Below, one piece after another: positions 1 through 8,302 of a stretch of 64,000 nucleotides of DNA. Each line of letters starts with the position of its first letter. The stretch's first letter is position 1. The translations under genes were made by a program, and so were the position numbers. The notes beneath the pieces are model-generated. The model ran no database searches. It was not told the origin of the DNA and saw only the letters and a list, made by a program, of their open reading frames with translations. Source of the stretch: Chitinophagaceae bacterium UBA7600 (GTDB taxonomy: Bacteria; Bacteroidota; Bacteroidia; Chitinophagales; Chitinophagaceae). The stretch lies in assembly GCA_002478885.1 (NCBI GenBank), contig DLKC01000048.1, positions 72,518-136,517 on the forward strand. Direction: 5' to 3'.

Positions 1-462
1 CTTTAATGGTTCGAAACTGGTTCCATATTTACCGAGTGCATAGTCGGAACTACCACCGGTAGCCACGACATCAGCCTCTTTTTCATCAACCATAAATTTA
101 GCACCGGTGCTTTTTTTGATTGCATGCATGGCACCCAAATGATCGTAATGGGCCTGTGTTGTGAGCAATATTTTGATATCGGTGAATTTGAAACCAAGTG
201 TTTCGATGTTATGTCTTATCTGCGACGCGGAAGCGGCAAGACCGGTGTTGATGAGTATGTGCCCTTGCGGAGTCGTGATAAGAAAACAGGCCAGGTCGTA
301 AGTGCCCACGTAGTATAGATTACCTGCAATGCAAAACGGTTGGTATGCGGTTACCCACTCTGCTGTAGTTTTTGGCTCCTTTACTTTTTGAGCCGTAGCC
401 ATTGCCGAGGTCAATGAGAAGCCAATTATTAATAAAACCGTACGTGATGCGTATGTTATCAT
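1..462 (-). CDS. Subclass B3 metallo-beta-lactamase, N-terminal part (truncated by window edge)
   Basis: The first 154 codons run off the left edge of the window. A secretory signal peptide (about residues 1-24, ending near AMATAQ) precedes a mature region typical of subclass B3 enzymes, which hydrolyse beta-lactams including carbapenems in the periplasm with two zinc ions. The zinc-1/zinc-2 motif reads QAHYDH, so the first ligand is Gln instead of the usual His (position 116 in BBL numbering); Gln at this position is known from GOB-type enzymes. The stretch DEKEADVVATGG after the motif also fits B3. The ATG at 462 is the first in-frame start; the ATG at 470 hits a stop at once. The second half, with the remaining ligands, is not visible. 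No mobile element lies nearby, so the gene looks intrinsic. Family call strong; substrate range is inference. Confidence 0.85.
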   Translation of the reverse strand, partial: MITYASRTVLLIIGFSLTSAMATAQKVKEPKTTAEWVTAYQPFCIAGNLYYVGTYDLACFLITTPQGHILINTGLAASASQIRHNIETLGFKFTDIKILLTTQAHYDHLGAMHAIKKSTGAKFMVDEKEADVVATGGSSDYALGKYGTSFEPLK

Positions 463-660
463 ATAGCCATCCAGATTGAATAGGCAAATGTATTGGCTTA
501 CATAATGATCCGGCATTCGTTTGACAAATTACCAAAGACTTTTTTTTGGGGTGTGCGCAATTTAAAATCATGTTTCCTATCTTCAATATCGAAAAACAGC
601 GTCACATAACGCGACAAGTTTTGCGTAACCACACCTAACGTTAACCATAAAAACACCAGT

Positions 661-1212
661 ATGAACACAAACCGTCTTTCAGAAACATTGCGTAGCGCAT
701 TGAACGCGCAAATGACCAAAGAGGCACACGCTTCACAGATCTACCTTTCTTATGCATCATGGGCAGCAAACGAGGGATATGACGGCATAGCTCATTTTCT
801 TTTCAAGCATGCACAGGAAGAACGCAACCATATGATGAAAATACTTGAGTACATTATCCAGAGAGGAGCAAAAGTAAGCGTAGAAGCAATACCCGGACCT
901 CCGGCCGATCCAGTTAGTGTGCAACAGTGTTTTGAAAAAGTTTTTGAACAGGAAGTTGACAACACCCAATCGATCTACAAACTGGTTAAAATGAGCTTTG
1001 AGCAGGAAGATTGGGCAACATGGAACTTTTTGCAATGGTTTGTAAAAGAGCAAACCGAAGAAGAAACGATGGCATTGAATCTTCTTGACAAGATCAAAAT
1101 TGCCGGTGCGGAAAAAGCAAGCGGCGATGCGCTTTATGCCCTGGACAGGGACCTTGAAAAACAGCCGGACGACGCTGCATTGGCAGAAACAAAAACGGCA
1201 GAAAACCCATGA
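661..1212 (+). CDS. ftnA: Ferritin (bacterial non-haem type)
   Basis: This 183-residue protein is a bacterial ferritin that oxidises Fe(II) and stores iron as a mineral inside a 24-subunit cytoplasmic shell. The four-helix bundle signatures are present: Glu21 in the first helix, Tyr28, and the E-E-R-N-H motif at residues 53-57 supplying the ferroxidase Glu54 and His57, followed by an acidic third and fourth helix (EQEVDN near 96-101, EQTEEET near 129-135). It is slightly longer than the usual 165-175 residues because of an Ala/Glu/Lys-rich tail after the last helix. The gene stands alone, divergent from the metallo-beta-lactamase and convergent with the DUF5916 gene. No Fur-like operator was recognised upstream. 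Confidence 0.93.
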   Translation: MNTNRLSETLRSALNAQMTKEAHASQIYLSYASWAANEGYDGIAHFLFKHAQEERNHMMKILEYIIQRGAKVSVEAIPGPPADPVSVQQCFEKVFEQEVDNTQSIYKLVKMSFEQEDWATWNFLQWFVKEQTEEETMALNLLDKIKIAGAEKASGDALYALDRDLEKQPDDAALAETKTAENP

Positions 1213-1264
1213 TCAATTTTAAAAAGCTGTTTGCTGCTATCAAAATAGCAGAAATTATCAGCCC

Positions 1265-3772
1265 TTATGATGCCGCTTTTGACCGCGAGGCAAGGCTTCG
1301 TGTTAACTTAAGGTAGTCAAGAAAATAAATAACCTTTAAGGAGAAATTGTTGTTGTTCTCTGCCCCGATGGTATTGGTAAGATTTTTAAAATAATGGCTT
1401 TCCACTTCATTGCTATAATACTGCGTGGCATTTTTCCATACAATATTCAGGAAGCTGCCCGGGGCGAATTGCCAGGAATATACCATATCGATATTGAAGA
1501 AGTTAACGTTCTGGTTTGCATCCGGGTGAAATCCCGTGTGCGGTTGGACAGAGCCATCGCGCTGCAACACAAAAAATTCACTGTTCTCCACGCTGCTCAA
1601 ATAATGCCTTGCCCTGAAGGTGATGCCCATCTTATTGGTAAAACTGTATTTGGCGCTTAATATGTTCTCAATCGTTTTCACCCTACGTTTGGCAAAATTG
1701 ATATCGGCGCTGCCGTTTACATAGGTATAGCCTATGTTGTTGTAGCTGGGTTGAAAGCTGATGTTTTGTGACAATGAAAATTTATTACCAAAGCGTATAT
1801 TCTGACCAAGCATGATGTTCATTGAAAAGCCATCGTAAAAGTCGATGAAAGTGCGGGTAAAGGCATCCACAAACCAGGAATATTTTTTGCTGTTGTTGCT
1901 CTCAAACCAGGTTTCGAGACTAATGCTTTGGCCCCTTTTGAAAAACCACCCCGTTGTTCTCGGTTCATAAAAATCATTTTGCTTCAGATTATAGCCAAGG
2001 AAAATTCCTGTGAACCATAATTTTTTACTTTGTGCATTTACATTAACGTTAAAGCCTGCTGACTGGTACCCCTGATCGATCGGTTCTATTTTTTTTGAAA
2101 GCACGCTCAGGTTGGAATTGACATTTAAGTTGATCCTGTTATGCCAGTTCCTTGGTTCATTCCAATGGTAGCCAACCCACAAATAATGATTAAGAAAATT
2201 ATTGTTGGTGAAATAGCCCATGTCGTCGCTGCTAAATTTTGTGTCGGTCCTCTCCTGCGATAAATTAAAATTAAAACGGCCGCTGGTTTTTCCAATATGC
2301 AGTTCATGACTAAAACCACTTTCTGTACTGCCGTTTAGCGGGTAACCGAAACGATTGCTCATGGCCAGTTTGCCACCGATGTTATACGTATTCTTCTTGT
2401 CATTCAATTCAAACAGTCCGGCTGTTACATTCGCATCGTAGTCTGTACCACTTCGCCATACGTTGGTGTTGATGAGGGATACGCTGGAGTTTTGTTTTAG
2501 TGTTTTGTCAATCACCAGCACATTATAATTGGTGAGCGGATCTGTAAGTTCACTTCTTTCCTGTTTGGTTACAGTATTTTCAATGGTTGCATACTGTGCT
2601 TTTGTTACAGCATTCAGAAAACCAATACCAAAACCATTTTGTGAACGTCCGGAAATTTTGGTCGCATTAATCAGTTTTGATTCAGTTGGATTGCTAACGA
2701 CGACTTCATTGCTATCAAGTCCATTGTATACATCATTATAGTGTATCGGTGAACCGCCGATGCGCCTCGAGTAAAACAAATTGCCTTTGCTGAAAAGCTC
2801 AGTACCTTCTGTAAAAAAATTCCTGTATTCGTTATACTTCACTTCAAAGGGCGTAAGGTTCAATACCTGGTTGTCGCTTTGCACCTGCCCGAAATCGGGC
2901 ACGAGTGTGGCGTCTAAAGTAAAAGCCTGGCTGATGCCGTATTTAACATCCATACCTCCGTTCACCTGGCCCGCCCAATTGCTTTGCCCGGCAACGTTAA
3001 GCGGGTAATGATTTGCATATACTGAAAAATAAGGCGAGAACTGCAACCGCAATGGAGGCTTTATGTGTGACAGCCCTTTCCATAAACCTTCCTGTGTGAG
3101 AAAGCCATTCACGTTCGGATCGATCGGGTTCCAGGTATTTTGTTGTTCCGTTTTACGTCTTCTGCGGGTAATGTTGAAGCCCCAGTCCTGCACCTCTTTT
3201 TTGCCAAATCGTATCGCGGAAAAAGGAATAAACATTTCAAAGCTCCAACCGCTGTCGGTAATTACTGCGCCGCTTTCCCAAACCGCATTCCAGGAAAAAT
3301 CTTCCATATCGCTTGTCATGCTTGGAGGATTCATTTTGGCATCCCATTGCTCGCCGAGTGGTGTTACAAAATATTCAAAGCCGTTTAGTTTGTCGTTGTA
3401 AGTATCGAAGATAATGCCTATATAATCATTGGCGCCATAGCCATCACGCACACCGGTTAATTCAGTTGTAATGCTGTCCCTGCTTCGTTCGTAGCAAATG
3501 CCGCCAAAATAAATTCCTTCGTCACTGTACATGAGGTAGGCAACGGTTCTGTTTGCAAAATCTTCTTTTGCGCCAGCCTTTGGCCTAAAATAAACCATGT
3601 CTGTTAACGGAGCTGCATTCTTCCAGGCGGTATCATTAAGCAGGCCATCAATCTTCACCTGACCCATTGAACGTTTCGCTTCGAGTGTTCTTACCGTTTT
3701 TGTTTGCGCGAAACCGCAAAAGATGCTACACAGTAATGTCAAAATAATCAGCACAGGTCTTTTCGTCAACAT
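1265..3772 (-). CDS. DUF5916 outer-membrane protein with N-terminal CBM9-like domain
   Basis: A signal peptide (residues 1-22, ending GFAQ) is followed by a carbohydrate-binding family 9-like beta-sandwich (about 35-230; motifs IDGLLNDTAW and NDYIGIIFDTYND) and a long C-terminal region (about 240-835) rich in alternating aromatic and polar residues, as expected for an outer-membrane beta-barrel. This arrangement matches DUF5916 proteins, common in Bacteroidota and of unknown function. The motif DFGQVQSDNQVLNLTPFEVK near 290-310 is a strongly conserved signature of the family. No susC/susD pair or glycoside hydrolase is adjacent, so a polysaccharide role is not supported by context. Family assignment is confident; function is unknown. 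Confidence 0.85.
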   Translation of the reverse strand: MLTKRPVLIILTLLCSIFCGFAQTKTVRTLEAKRSMGQVKIDGLLNDTAWKNAAPLTDMVYFRPKAGAKEDFANRTVAYLMYSDEGIYFGGICYERSRDSITTELTGVRDGYGANDYIGIIFDTYNDKLNGFEYFVTPLGEQWDAKMNPPSMTSDMEDFSWNAVWESGAVITDSGWSFEMFIPFSAIRFGKKEVQDWGFNITRRRRKTEQQNTWNPIDPNVNGFLTQEGLWKGLSHIKPPLRLQFSPYFSVYANHYPLNVAGQSNWAGQVNGGMDVKYGISQAFTLDATLVPDFGQVQSDNQVLNLTPFEVKYNEYRNFFTEGTELFSKGNLFYSRRIGGSPIHYNDVYNGLDSNEVVVSNPTESKLINATKISGRSQNGFGIGFLNAVTKAQYATIENTVTKQERSELTDPLTNYNVLVIDKTLKQNSSVSLINTNVWRSGTDYDANVTAGLFELNDKKNTYNIGGKLAMSNRFGYPLNGSTESGFSHELHIGKTSGRFNFNLSQERTDTKFSSDDMGYFTNNNFLNHYLWVGYHWNEPRNWHNRINLNVNSNLSVLSKKIEPIDQGYQSAGFNVNVNAQSKKLWFTGIFLGYNLKQNDFYEPRTTGWFFKRGQSISLETWFESNNSKKYSWFVDAFTRTFIDFYDGFSMNIMLGQNIRFGNKFSLSQNISFQPSYNNIGYTYVNGSADINFAKRRVKTIENILSAKYSFTNKMGITFRARHYLSSVENSEFFVLQRDGSVQPHTGFHPDANQNVNFFNIDMVYSWQFAPGSFLNIVWKNATQYYSNEVESHYFKNLTNTIGAENNNNFSLKVIYFLDYLKLTRSLASRSKAAS

Positions 3773-4133
3773 GCAGTAATGGTTTTCGATTTAATCTAAC
3801 GATCAGGAAAGCGCAATGTTACAATGCGATGTTTTGCAAAACGCGGGTTTTGTGATGGCAGGTATGCAGCGAAGCGTTAATTTATACGAAGCGCAAATTG
3901 TGTATGACGAATGGTAAATTTTCTTGAGCCAAGGTTTTTTTTGGAGCCTGGCAGTTTTCCTTTAATCAGCTGCTGTTGCGTCGCACTCTTCGGGTTTCGG
4001 TAATGCAGTTCCGCAGGTATATAACCCGGGATTTATTTTTTTGCGTGTTTATTCATCATAAAACGTAACCGCAGCATTGGCCTAATTGTTACTTTTATCG
4101 GCCAAAAAAATTAATCAACAAAAAAATAAGAAC
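3773..4133. other. Divergent intergenic region with one dispersed repeat
   Basis: This 361-base spacer separates the starts of the DUF5916 and DoxX genes and should hold both promoters. It carries one reverse-oriented copy of the dispersed repeat (3975-3994). No ORF or RNA gene was recognised. The last 50 bases contain the AT-rich stretch TTACTTTTATCGG, a weak match to the Bacteroidota -7 element, directly in front of the DoxX gene. Confidence 0.5.
3975..3994 (-). repeat. Dispersed repeat copy 1 (GCGACGC subtype, GTAC end lost)
   Basis: Reads GTTGCGTCGCACTCTT on the given strand, then CGGG where GTAC is usual. A GCCTGGC box lies about 20 bases before it. It lies between two divergent genes. 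Confidence 0.85.
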
Positions 4134-4502
4134 ATGACAGTAAAAACAGCCAACATCATTTACTGGGTGTCGACAATTATTTTCGCCGCATTAATGATAT
4201 TCTCTGCCGTAGGTGGCCTGCAGCCTTCGCAGCAAGCTATCGACCTGCTGCACACCCAGCTTGGTTACCCAATATATTTTATACAGATGATCAGCGTTGC
4301 AAAACTGCTTGGCTCTGTTGCCATCTTGATACCCGGGTTGAAAGGAATTAAAGAGTGGGCATATGCCGGCCTGTTCTTCGATCTTTTTGGTGCGATCTAT
4401 TCCGGCGTAGCCGCAGCCGGCAGCTTTGATCCAATGATGCTGTCTATGATTATATGGATATTGCCGGGCATTGTTTCCTACTACCTGTGGAAAAGACGAT
4501 AA
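4134..4502 (+). CDS. DoxX-like small membrane protein
   Basis: A 122-residue protein with four predicted membrane helices (about 7-27, 46-66, 72-92, 98-117) and a basic C-terminus (WKRR). It matches the DoxX-like family of small inner-membrane proteins, whose biochemical role is not settled; some relatives act with thiol or quinone redox systems. The ATG at 4134 is preferred over an in-frame TTG at 4086, because the extra 16 residues are Lys/Asn-rich and overlap the probable promoter. The gene is flanked by copies 1 and 2 of the dispersed repeat, in opposite orientation. Confidence 0.75.
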   Translation: MTVKTANIIYWVSTIIFAALMIFSAVGGLQPSQQAIDLLHTQLGYPIYFIQMISVAKLLGSVAILIPGLKGIKEWAYAGLFFDLFGAIYSGVAAAGSFDPMMLSMIIWILPGIVSYYLWKRR

Positions 4503-4599
4503 GGCGATAAAAAAGTGTGTTCGCTGTAAACGAAAGCCCGAAGGCCGTTTGTTGCCGCTTTTACCCTTTTCATGTATCATGATGAAGAAAGTGATGAAC

Positions 4600-4619
4600 G
4601 TTGAAGTGTGCGACGCAAC
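4600..4619 (+). repeat. Dispersed repeat copy 2 (GCGACGC subtype)
   Basis: Reads GTTGAAGTGTGCGACGCAAC, differing from the consensus only in the AC of the GTAC end, and is followed 16 bases on by AAGGCCGGGCC. It lies between the DoxX and thioredoxin-fold genes. Confidence 0.9.
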
Positions 4620-4732
4620 GATGTTGAGACGGCATATAAGGCCGGGCCAAAAAAGAAACACCTCTTAAAGGTTTAAATTTAAAAAATGCTTTGCATATTT
4701 TTTACCGGAATTGTACAATTGAAGGGGTATTT

Positions 4733-5977
4733 ATGAAAAGAGTAACCTGTTTTTTAATCGGCCTGTTCACGGTATTTGTTTGTGATGCACAACAGAAAAA
4801 TACAAGCGTGAGCAGGTGGCGCGCTGCCTTGCATAGACCCGATGGAAAGGACATTGTATTTGAACTGCGTGGAAAAAAAGAGCAGGGCAAAACCGTTTTG
4901 TATGTGTCGAATGCAGCAGAGGAAATAGAGATAACCGATATAAAAACAAAGGGTGATTCGATGTTCTTTACTATGCCGGCTTTTGAAGCGTCGTTTCGCG
5001 TTAAAATCTTACATGACGGCGATATGGCTGGCCTTTTTATAAAGGGTACCGCTGCCCAAACGCAACACTGGCCTTTCACTGCAACTGCAAAAAGCAGCGG
5101 ACTTTTTGAACCTGACCAGGGTAATGCGATGACAAATATTACCGGCAGGTGGGATGTGAGCATAACGCGTGCCAACGGAACTATACGCAAAGCTGTAGCC
5201 GAATTCGAGCAGCATGGGAACAGGCTTACCGGTACTTTTTTAACGCCCTCAGCAGACTATCGTTATCTCGATGGCGTTGTTACCGGAGACTCTTTAAAAC
5301 TATCAACATTCGATGGCGATAACATTCATTTATTTGAAGCAAAGGTTGATAGTGCCTGCAGCATTTCAGGCGGCGTTTTTTATAATGGCTATGCGGGCAG
5401 AGAGACATGGACAGCACTAAGGAACGACACGATTGAATTACCTGAAGCCAATGCACCTACCCAAATGCGGGAAGGCGAAACAAAACTCAATTTTACTTTC
5501 AAAGATCTTAACGGCCTACCCGTTTCTATCAGCGATAAAAAGTATAAGGATAAAGTGGTCATCATACAACTGATGGGAAGTTGGTGCGCAAACTGTTTGG
5601 ATGAAACAAAATTTTTATCAGGTTATTATAAAGAAAATAAGTCACGAGGCGTTGAAGTTATTGCATTGGCATACGAACTCAGCACTGATGCAGCAAGGTC
5701 GAAAGCCAGTTTGCAGAAGTTTCAAAAACTGTTCGGCGTGCAATACCCGATGCTGATCACCGGAGCCGCAGCGGGCGATGATAAAAAAACAGAAAAGACC
5801 TTGCCGCAGCTTACGCCAATCAGGTCGTTTCCCTTAACTATTTTTATCGACAAGAGCGGCAACGTGAGATATATACATACAAGCTTTTACGGCCCTGGCT
5901 CAGGCGCGTATTACACAGCATTTAAAAAAGACTTTTATGAAACTGCAGACAAATTGCTGCAGGAGCAGGCTCCCTGA
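4733..5977 (+). CDS. Secreted TlpA-like thioredoxin-fold protein with large N-terminal domain
   Basis: A 414-residue exported protein. The ATG at 4733 is preceded by a rare good ribosome-binding site (GAAGGGG) and gives a clean signal peptide (residues 1-20, ending CDAQ); the longer TTG-started frame lacks both. Residues 20-245 form a beta-rich N-terminal region of the kind found in Bacteroidota TlpA-family disulfide reductases. Residues 260-410 are the AhpC/TSA-Redoxin fold with redox motif W-C-A-N-C near residue 282. The active pair is C-A-N-C, whereas DsbE/TlpA proteins usually have C-x-P-C. A role in periplasmic thiol reduction or envelope stress is probable; the substrate is unknown. It is convergent with the two-component operon downstream. 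Confidence 0.85.
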   Translation: MKRVTCFLIGLFTVFVCDAQQKNTSVSRWRAALHRPDGKDIVFELRGKKEQGKTVLYVSNAAEEIEITDIKTKGDSMFFTMPAFEASFRVKILHDGDMAGLFIKGTAAQTQHWPFTATAKSSGLFEPDQGNAMTNITGRWDVSITRANGTIRKAVAEFEQHGNRLTGTFLTPSADYRYLDGVVTGDSLKLSTFDGDNIHLFEAKVDSACSISGGVFYNGYAGRETWTALRNDTIELPEANAPTQMREGETKLNFTFKDLNGLPVSISDKKYKDKVVIIQLMGSWCANCLDETKFLSGYYKENKSRGVEVIALAYELSTDAARSKASLQKFQKLFGVQYPMLITGAAAGDDKKTEKTLPQLTPIRSFPLTIFIDKSGNVRYIHTSFYGPGSGAYYTAFKKDFYETADKLLQEQAP

Positions 5978-5997
5978 TGCTGCCAGGTACAACGAAT

Positions 5998-6017
5998 TTA
6001 GAAGTGTGCGACGCAAC
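5998..6017 (+). repeat. Dispersed repeat copy 3 (GCGACGC subtype, long arm)
   Basis: The core AAGTGTGCGACGCAAC is intact, and the GTAC end is replaced by TTAG. The downstream arm GCTATGAAATGC...GGTAACAT (to 6051) is shared with copy 7 and with a decayed copy near 12.7 kb. It lies in a convergent spacer with copy 4. Confidence 0.85.
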
Positions 6018-6117
6018 TGCAGACGCTATGAAATGCGATAGTTGGTAACATAAATTGCCCTTCTATATCGGGATAAATATTTTTATGAAACCGGCTGTTG
6101 TGCACGCCTCAACTTTT

Positions 6118-6137
6118 GTTGCGTCGCACTCTTCTAC
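6118..6137 (-). repeat. Dispersed repeat copy 4 (GCGACGC subtype)
   Basis: Reads GTTGCGTCGCACTCTTCTAC, preceded by AACCGGCTGTTGTG. It is about 100 bases from copy 3, in opposite orientation, between convergent genes. Confidence 0.9.
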
Positions 6138-6169
6138 TGCATGACTCTGTCAACCAACGTTTACGAAGT

Positions 6170-6817
6170 TTATACTTTTATCAGGCTGTGTTTAATGGCA
6201 TAGACAACCAGGCCGATTCTTGTTTTTAAACCGAGCTTTTCAAACAATGCATCCCGGTATCCTTCAACTGTGCGTGGACTGCAAAACATTTTTTCCGCGA
6301 TCTCTTTGTAGGTGAGTTCGGTAGCGGCATATTGCAGGAACACCGTTTCGCGTTCATTTAATTTTACCGGCGCATTTTTGTTTTCATTGCCGGCCGCAAT
6401 ATTGAAGATCACTTTGCCTGTGACCCAGTCCGGGTAATAAAAACCTTTTGTTGTAAGCGCATTCAACGCATTTTCAAGCTCGGCCGGGTGCACATTTTTG
6501 AGAAGATAGCCCCTTGCTCCACTCCTGATCATTTTTATTAAGGCTTGTTCATCGTCCTGCATAGAAAGCGCCAGCACCAATACTTCAGGATGTGCTTCTC
6601 TAAGCCATTGCGCTGTTTCAAATCCGTCCATAACCGGCATCGAAACGTCCAGCAAAACGATGTCAGGAATATTTTTCCGCTGCTGAAATTTTTCTATGAG
6701 CGCTTTACCATGTTCGACTTCATAGAGCACATCATAATTTCTGAAATGCTCAATAACGCCTGTGATCGCTTTGGCAATCAGCAGGTGATCATCTACTATA
6801 ACAACGCTGTATTGCAT
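6170..6817 (-). CDS. NarL/FixJ-family response regulator
   Basis: A 215-residue regulator with an N-terminal receiver domain (residues 1-120: acidic pocket VDDH, phospho-acceptor Asp in VLLDVSMP near 57, Lys in LLKNVHP near 106) and a C-terminal LuxR-type helix-turn-helix (about 148-210: LNERETVFLQ, TYKEIAEKMFCSPRTVEGYR). It is the last gene of a four-gene operon and follows its cognate kinase gene by 54 bases. Target genes are unknown; a TACC/GGTA inverted repeat upstream of the operon (9215-9232) is a candidate autoregulatory site. Confidence 0.93.
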   Translation of the reverse strand: MQYSVVIVDDHLLIAKAITGVIEHFRNYDVLYEVEHGKALIEKFQQRKNIPDIVLLDVSMPVMDGFETAQWLREAHPEVLVLALSMQDDEQALIKMIRSGARGYLLKNVHPAELENALNALTTKGFYYPDWVTGKVIFNIAAGNENKNAPVKLNERETVFLQYAATELTYKEIAEKMFCSPRTVEGYRDALFEKLGLKTRIGLVVYAIKHSLIKV

Positions 6818-6871
6818 GCAGTTTATTTTACCTTACCGAGATTTCAAATCCATCTAAGTTATATAGCTTTT

Positions 6872-7648
6872 TTATGCTGTTGCGAGTATAAAACTGATTT
6901 CCGTTCCTTCATTTAACCGGCTTGCCAGATAAAACTGCGCTCCGATCAGTTCAGCTCTTTTACGCATGTTCTCCAGCCCTATTCCATAGAATGCTCCAAC
7001 TGTGTCAAAACCCACTCCGTCGTCTTTTGCAATAATTTTTAATGTACTGTCAGCATACTGCAGTATGACCGTGATGTCCGTGCATTGAGCATGCCTTAGG
7101 CTGTTTTGCAGAAATTCTTGTACAATACGAAGCACAATTTTTTTCTTTGTTTCATCTAATGGTATTTTAACCTGTGCGAACTGGCAGGTTACCCTGCATT
7201 TACCCAATGCATTTACGCGATCGCACTCTGTTTTTACCAGCGCTGATAGTTCGGTCTTTTGTATATAATCGCTGGTAAGTGTGCGGGAAAGGCTGCGCAA
7301 TTCTGACAGTGATGTATTGATAATAGATCCTATCGTTGCTATTCTCTCATTAACAGCAGGATACTTGTTTTCGAAAGCAAGCTGCTGCGCATAGATAGAA
7401 GCCAGTGTAAGTTTTTGACCCACATTATCATGAATTTCCCTGCCAAGGTCCTGCATTGTCTGTTGTTGTATTTCAACCTGGGTAGCAAGCAACTCTTTTG
7501 CGTGTTGCTCTTCGGACATTTTCTTTTCAAGTTCATACTGTGCCCGTCTTTTCCTGTATTGAAACATAAAGGATATAATGCTCACAATGAAGATGAGTAT
7601 TATCACGCTTGTGAAAATCACAGATATTATGATCTCAGTCTGCCCCAT
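6872..7648 (-). CDS. Membrane-anchored sensor histidine kinase (HisKA_3 type)
   Basis: A short 258-residue kinase: one N-terminal membrane helix (about 7-29), a coiled-coil linker (about 32-65), a HisKA_3 dimerisation domain with phospho-acceptor His in GREIHDNVGQ near 74, and a HATPase_c domain (N-box QEFLQNSLRHA, G1 motif DDGVGFD, G2 YGIGLENMRKRAELIGA). It has no periplasmic sensor domain, so signal input must come through the membrane helix or a partner. The preceding gene encodes a 7-TM protein and overlaps this one by 22 bases, which suggests translational coupling and a shared sensing complex. Confidence 0.92.
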   Translation of the reverse strand: MGQTEIIISVIFTSVIILIFIVSIISFMFQYRKRRAQYELEKKMSEEQHAKELLATQVEIQQQTMQDLGREIHDNVGQKLTLASIYAQQLAFENKYPAVNERIATIGSIINTSLSELRSLSRTLTSDYIQKTELSALVKTECDRVNALGKCRVTCQFAQVKIPLDETKKKIVLRIVQEFLQNSLRHAQCTDITVILQYADSTLKIIAKDDGVGFDTVGAFYGIGLENMRKRAELIGAQFYLASRLNEGTEISFILATA

Positions 7649-8286
7649 TTAAATGCAGTTACAAAAGACAAATACATTAAATAATTAAAGCCATAACTCA
7701 GGTAAGCAAAACTCATAAACAACTCTTTATACTGAGCGTATAGCCCATTGTAAATACCTTGAAATGGCAAGCTGCCCAGGTAAAATGATAACAACCCTGC
7801 ACAAACCCAGAAAACAAAATTTGTTTTAAAGTGCAATATAGCTTTGCTGCCTGCGAGTTTAAAGAGAAACACCAGTATATATATCACCAACAGTGTTACA
7901 CCCAAAGTATAAGAATAAGAGAGAAACCAATGATGTTTATCTGACAGGAACACACTGTCAACTACGATGCCCAATATGTAAATGAACGAACCAAACAACG
8001 GCAACCTTGCAGCTTTTGTACCGCTGAATTCTTTGTAAAACATGAAGTGAAAAAACAATATCTCCATTGGCACCACAATAAAATCATACATTATTTTTTT
8101 TGGCCCATCCATGTGTGCATAAGTAAAATACTTACCTGTTAATTCGGCGATCACAATCACTGCCAGGTATATAGGAAACCATTTCCAATGGCTGTCTTTT
8201 ATTTTGCTCCAATACAGGAAGCCGGTTACACAGGCAGCAGCTTCGCATATATTGAGCACAATCTTCAGGATATCTAAGGTTTGCAT
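7627..8286 (-). CDS. Seven-helix integral membrane protein of unknown function
   Basis: A 219-residue, very hydrophobic protein with about seven membrane helices and short polar loops. I recognise no named family. The ATG at 8286 is preferred over an in-frame start at 8331, because the longer version adds a polar stretch and overlaps the upstream gene. Its 3' end overlaps the histidine kinase gene by 22 bases. The kinase lacks its own input domain, so this protein is a plausible signal receiver that activates the kinase in the membrane; that is inference from context. It could instead be a transporter-like accessory protein. Confidence 0.65.
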   Translation of the reverse strand: MQTLDILKIVLNICEAAACVTGFLYWSKIKDSHWKWFPIYLAVIVIAELTGKYFTYAHMDGPKKIMYDFIVVPMEILFFHFMFYKEFSGTKAARLPLFGSFIYILGIVVDSVFLSDKHHWFLSYSYTLGVTLLVIYILVFLFKLAGSKAILHFKTNFVFWVCAGLLSFYLGSLPFQGIYNGLYAQYKELFMSFAYLSYGFNYLMYLSFVTAFKWGRLRS

Positions 8287-8302
8287 ACAGCATTTTTTAT
8301 TG

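Noticed and set aside
1233..1251. Hairpin CTGCTAT-CAAA-ATAGCAG after the ferritin gene as a terminator
   Set aside because: The stem is short and AT-rich and is followed by AAATTATC, not a T-run.
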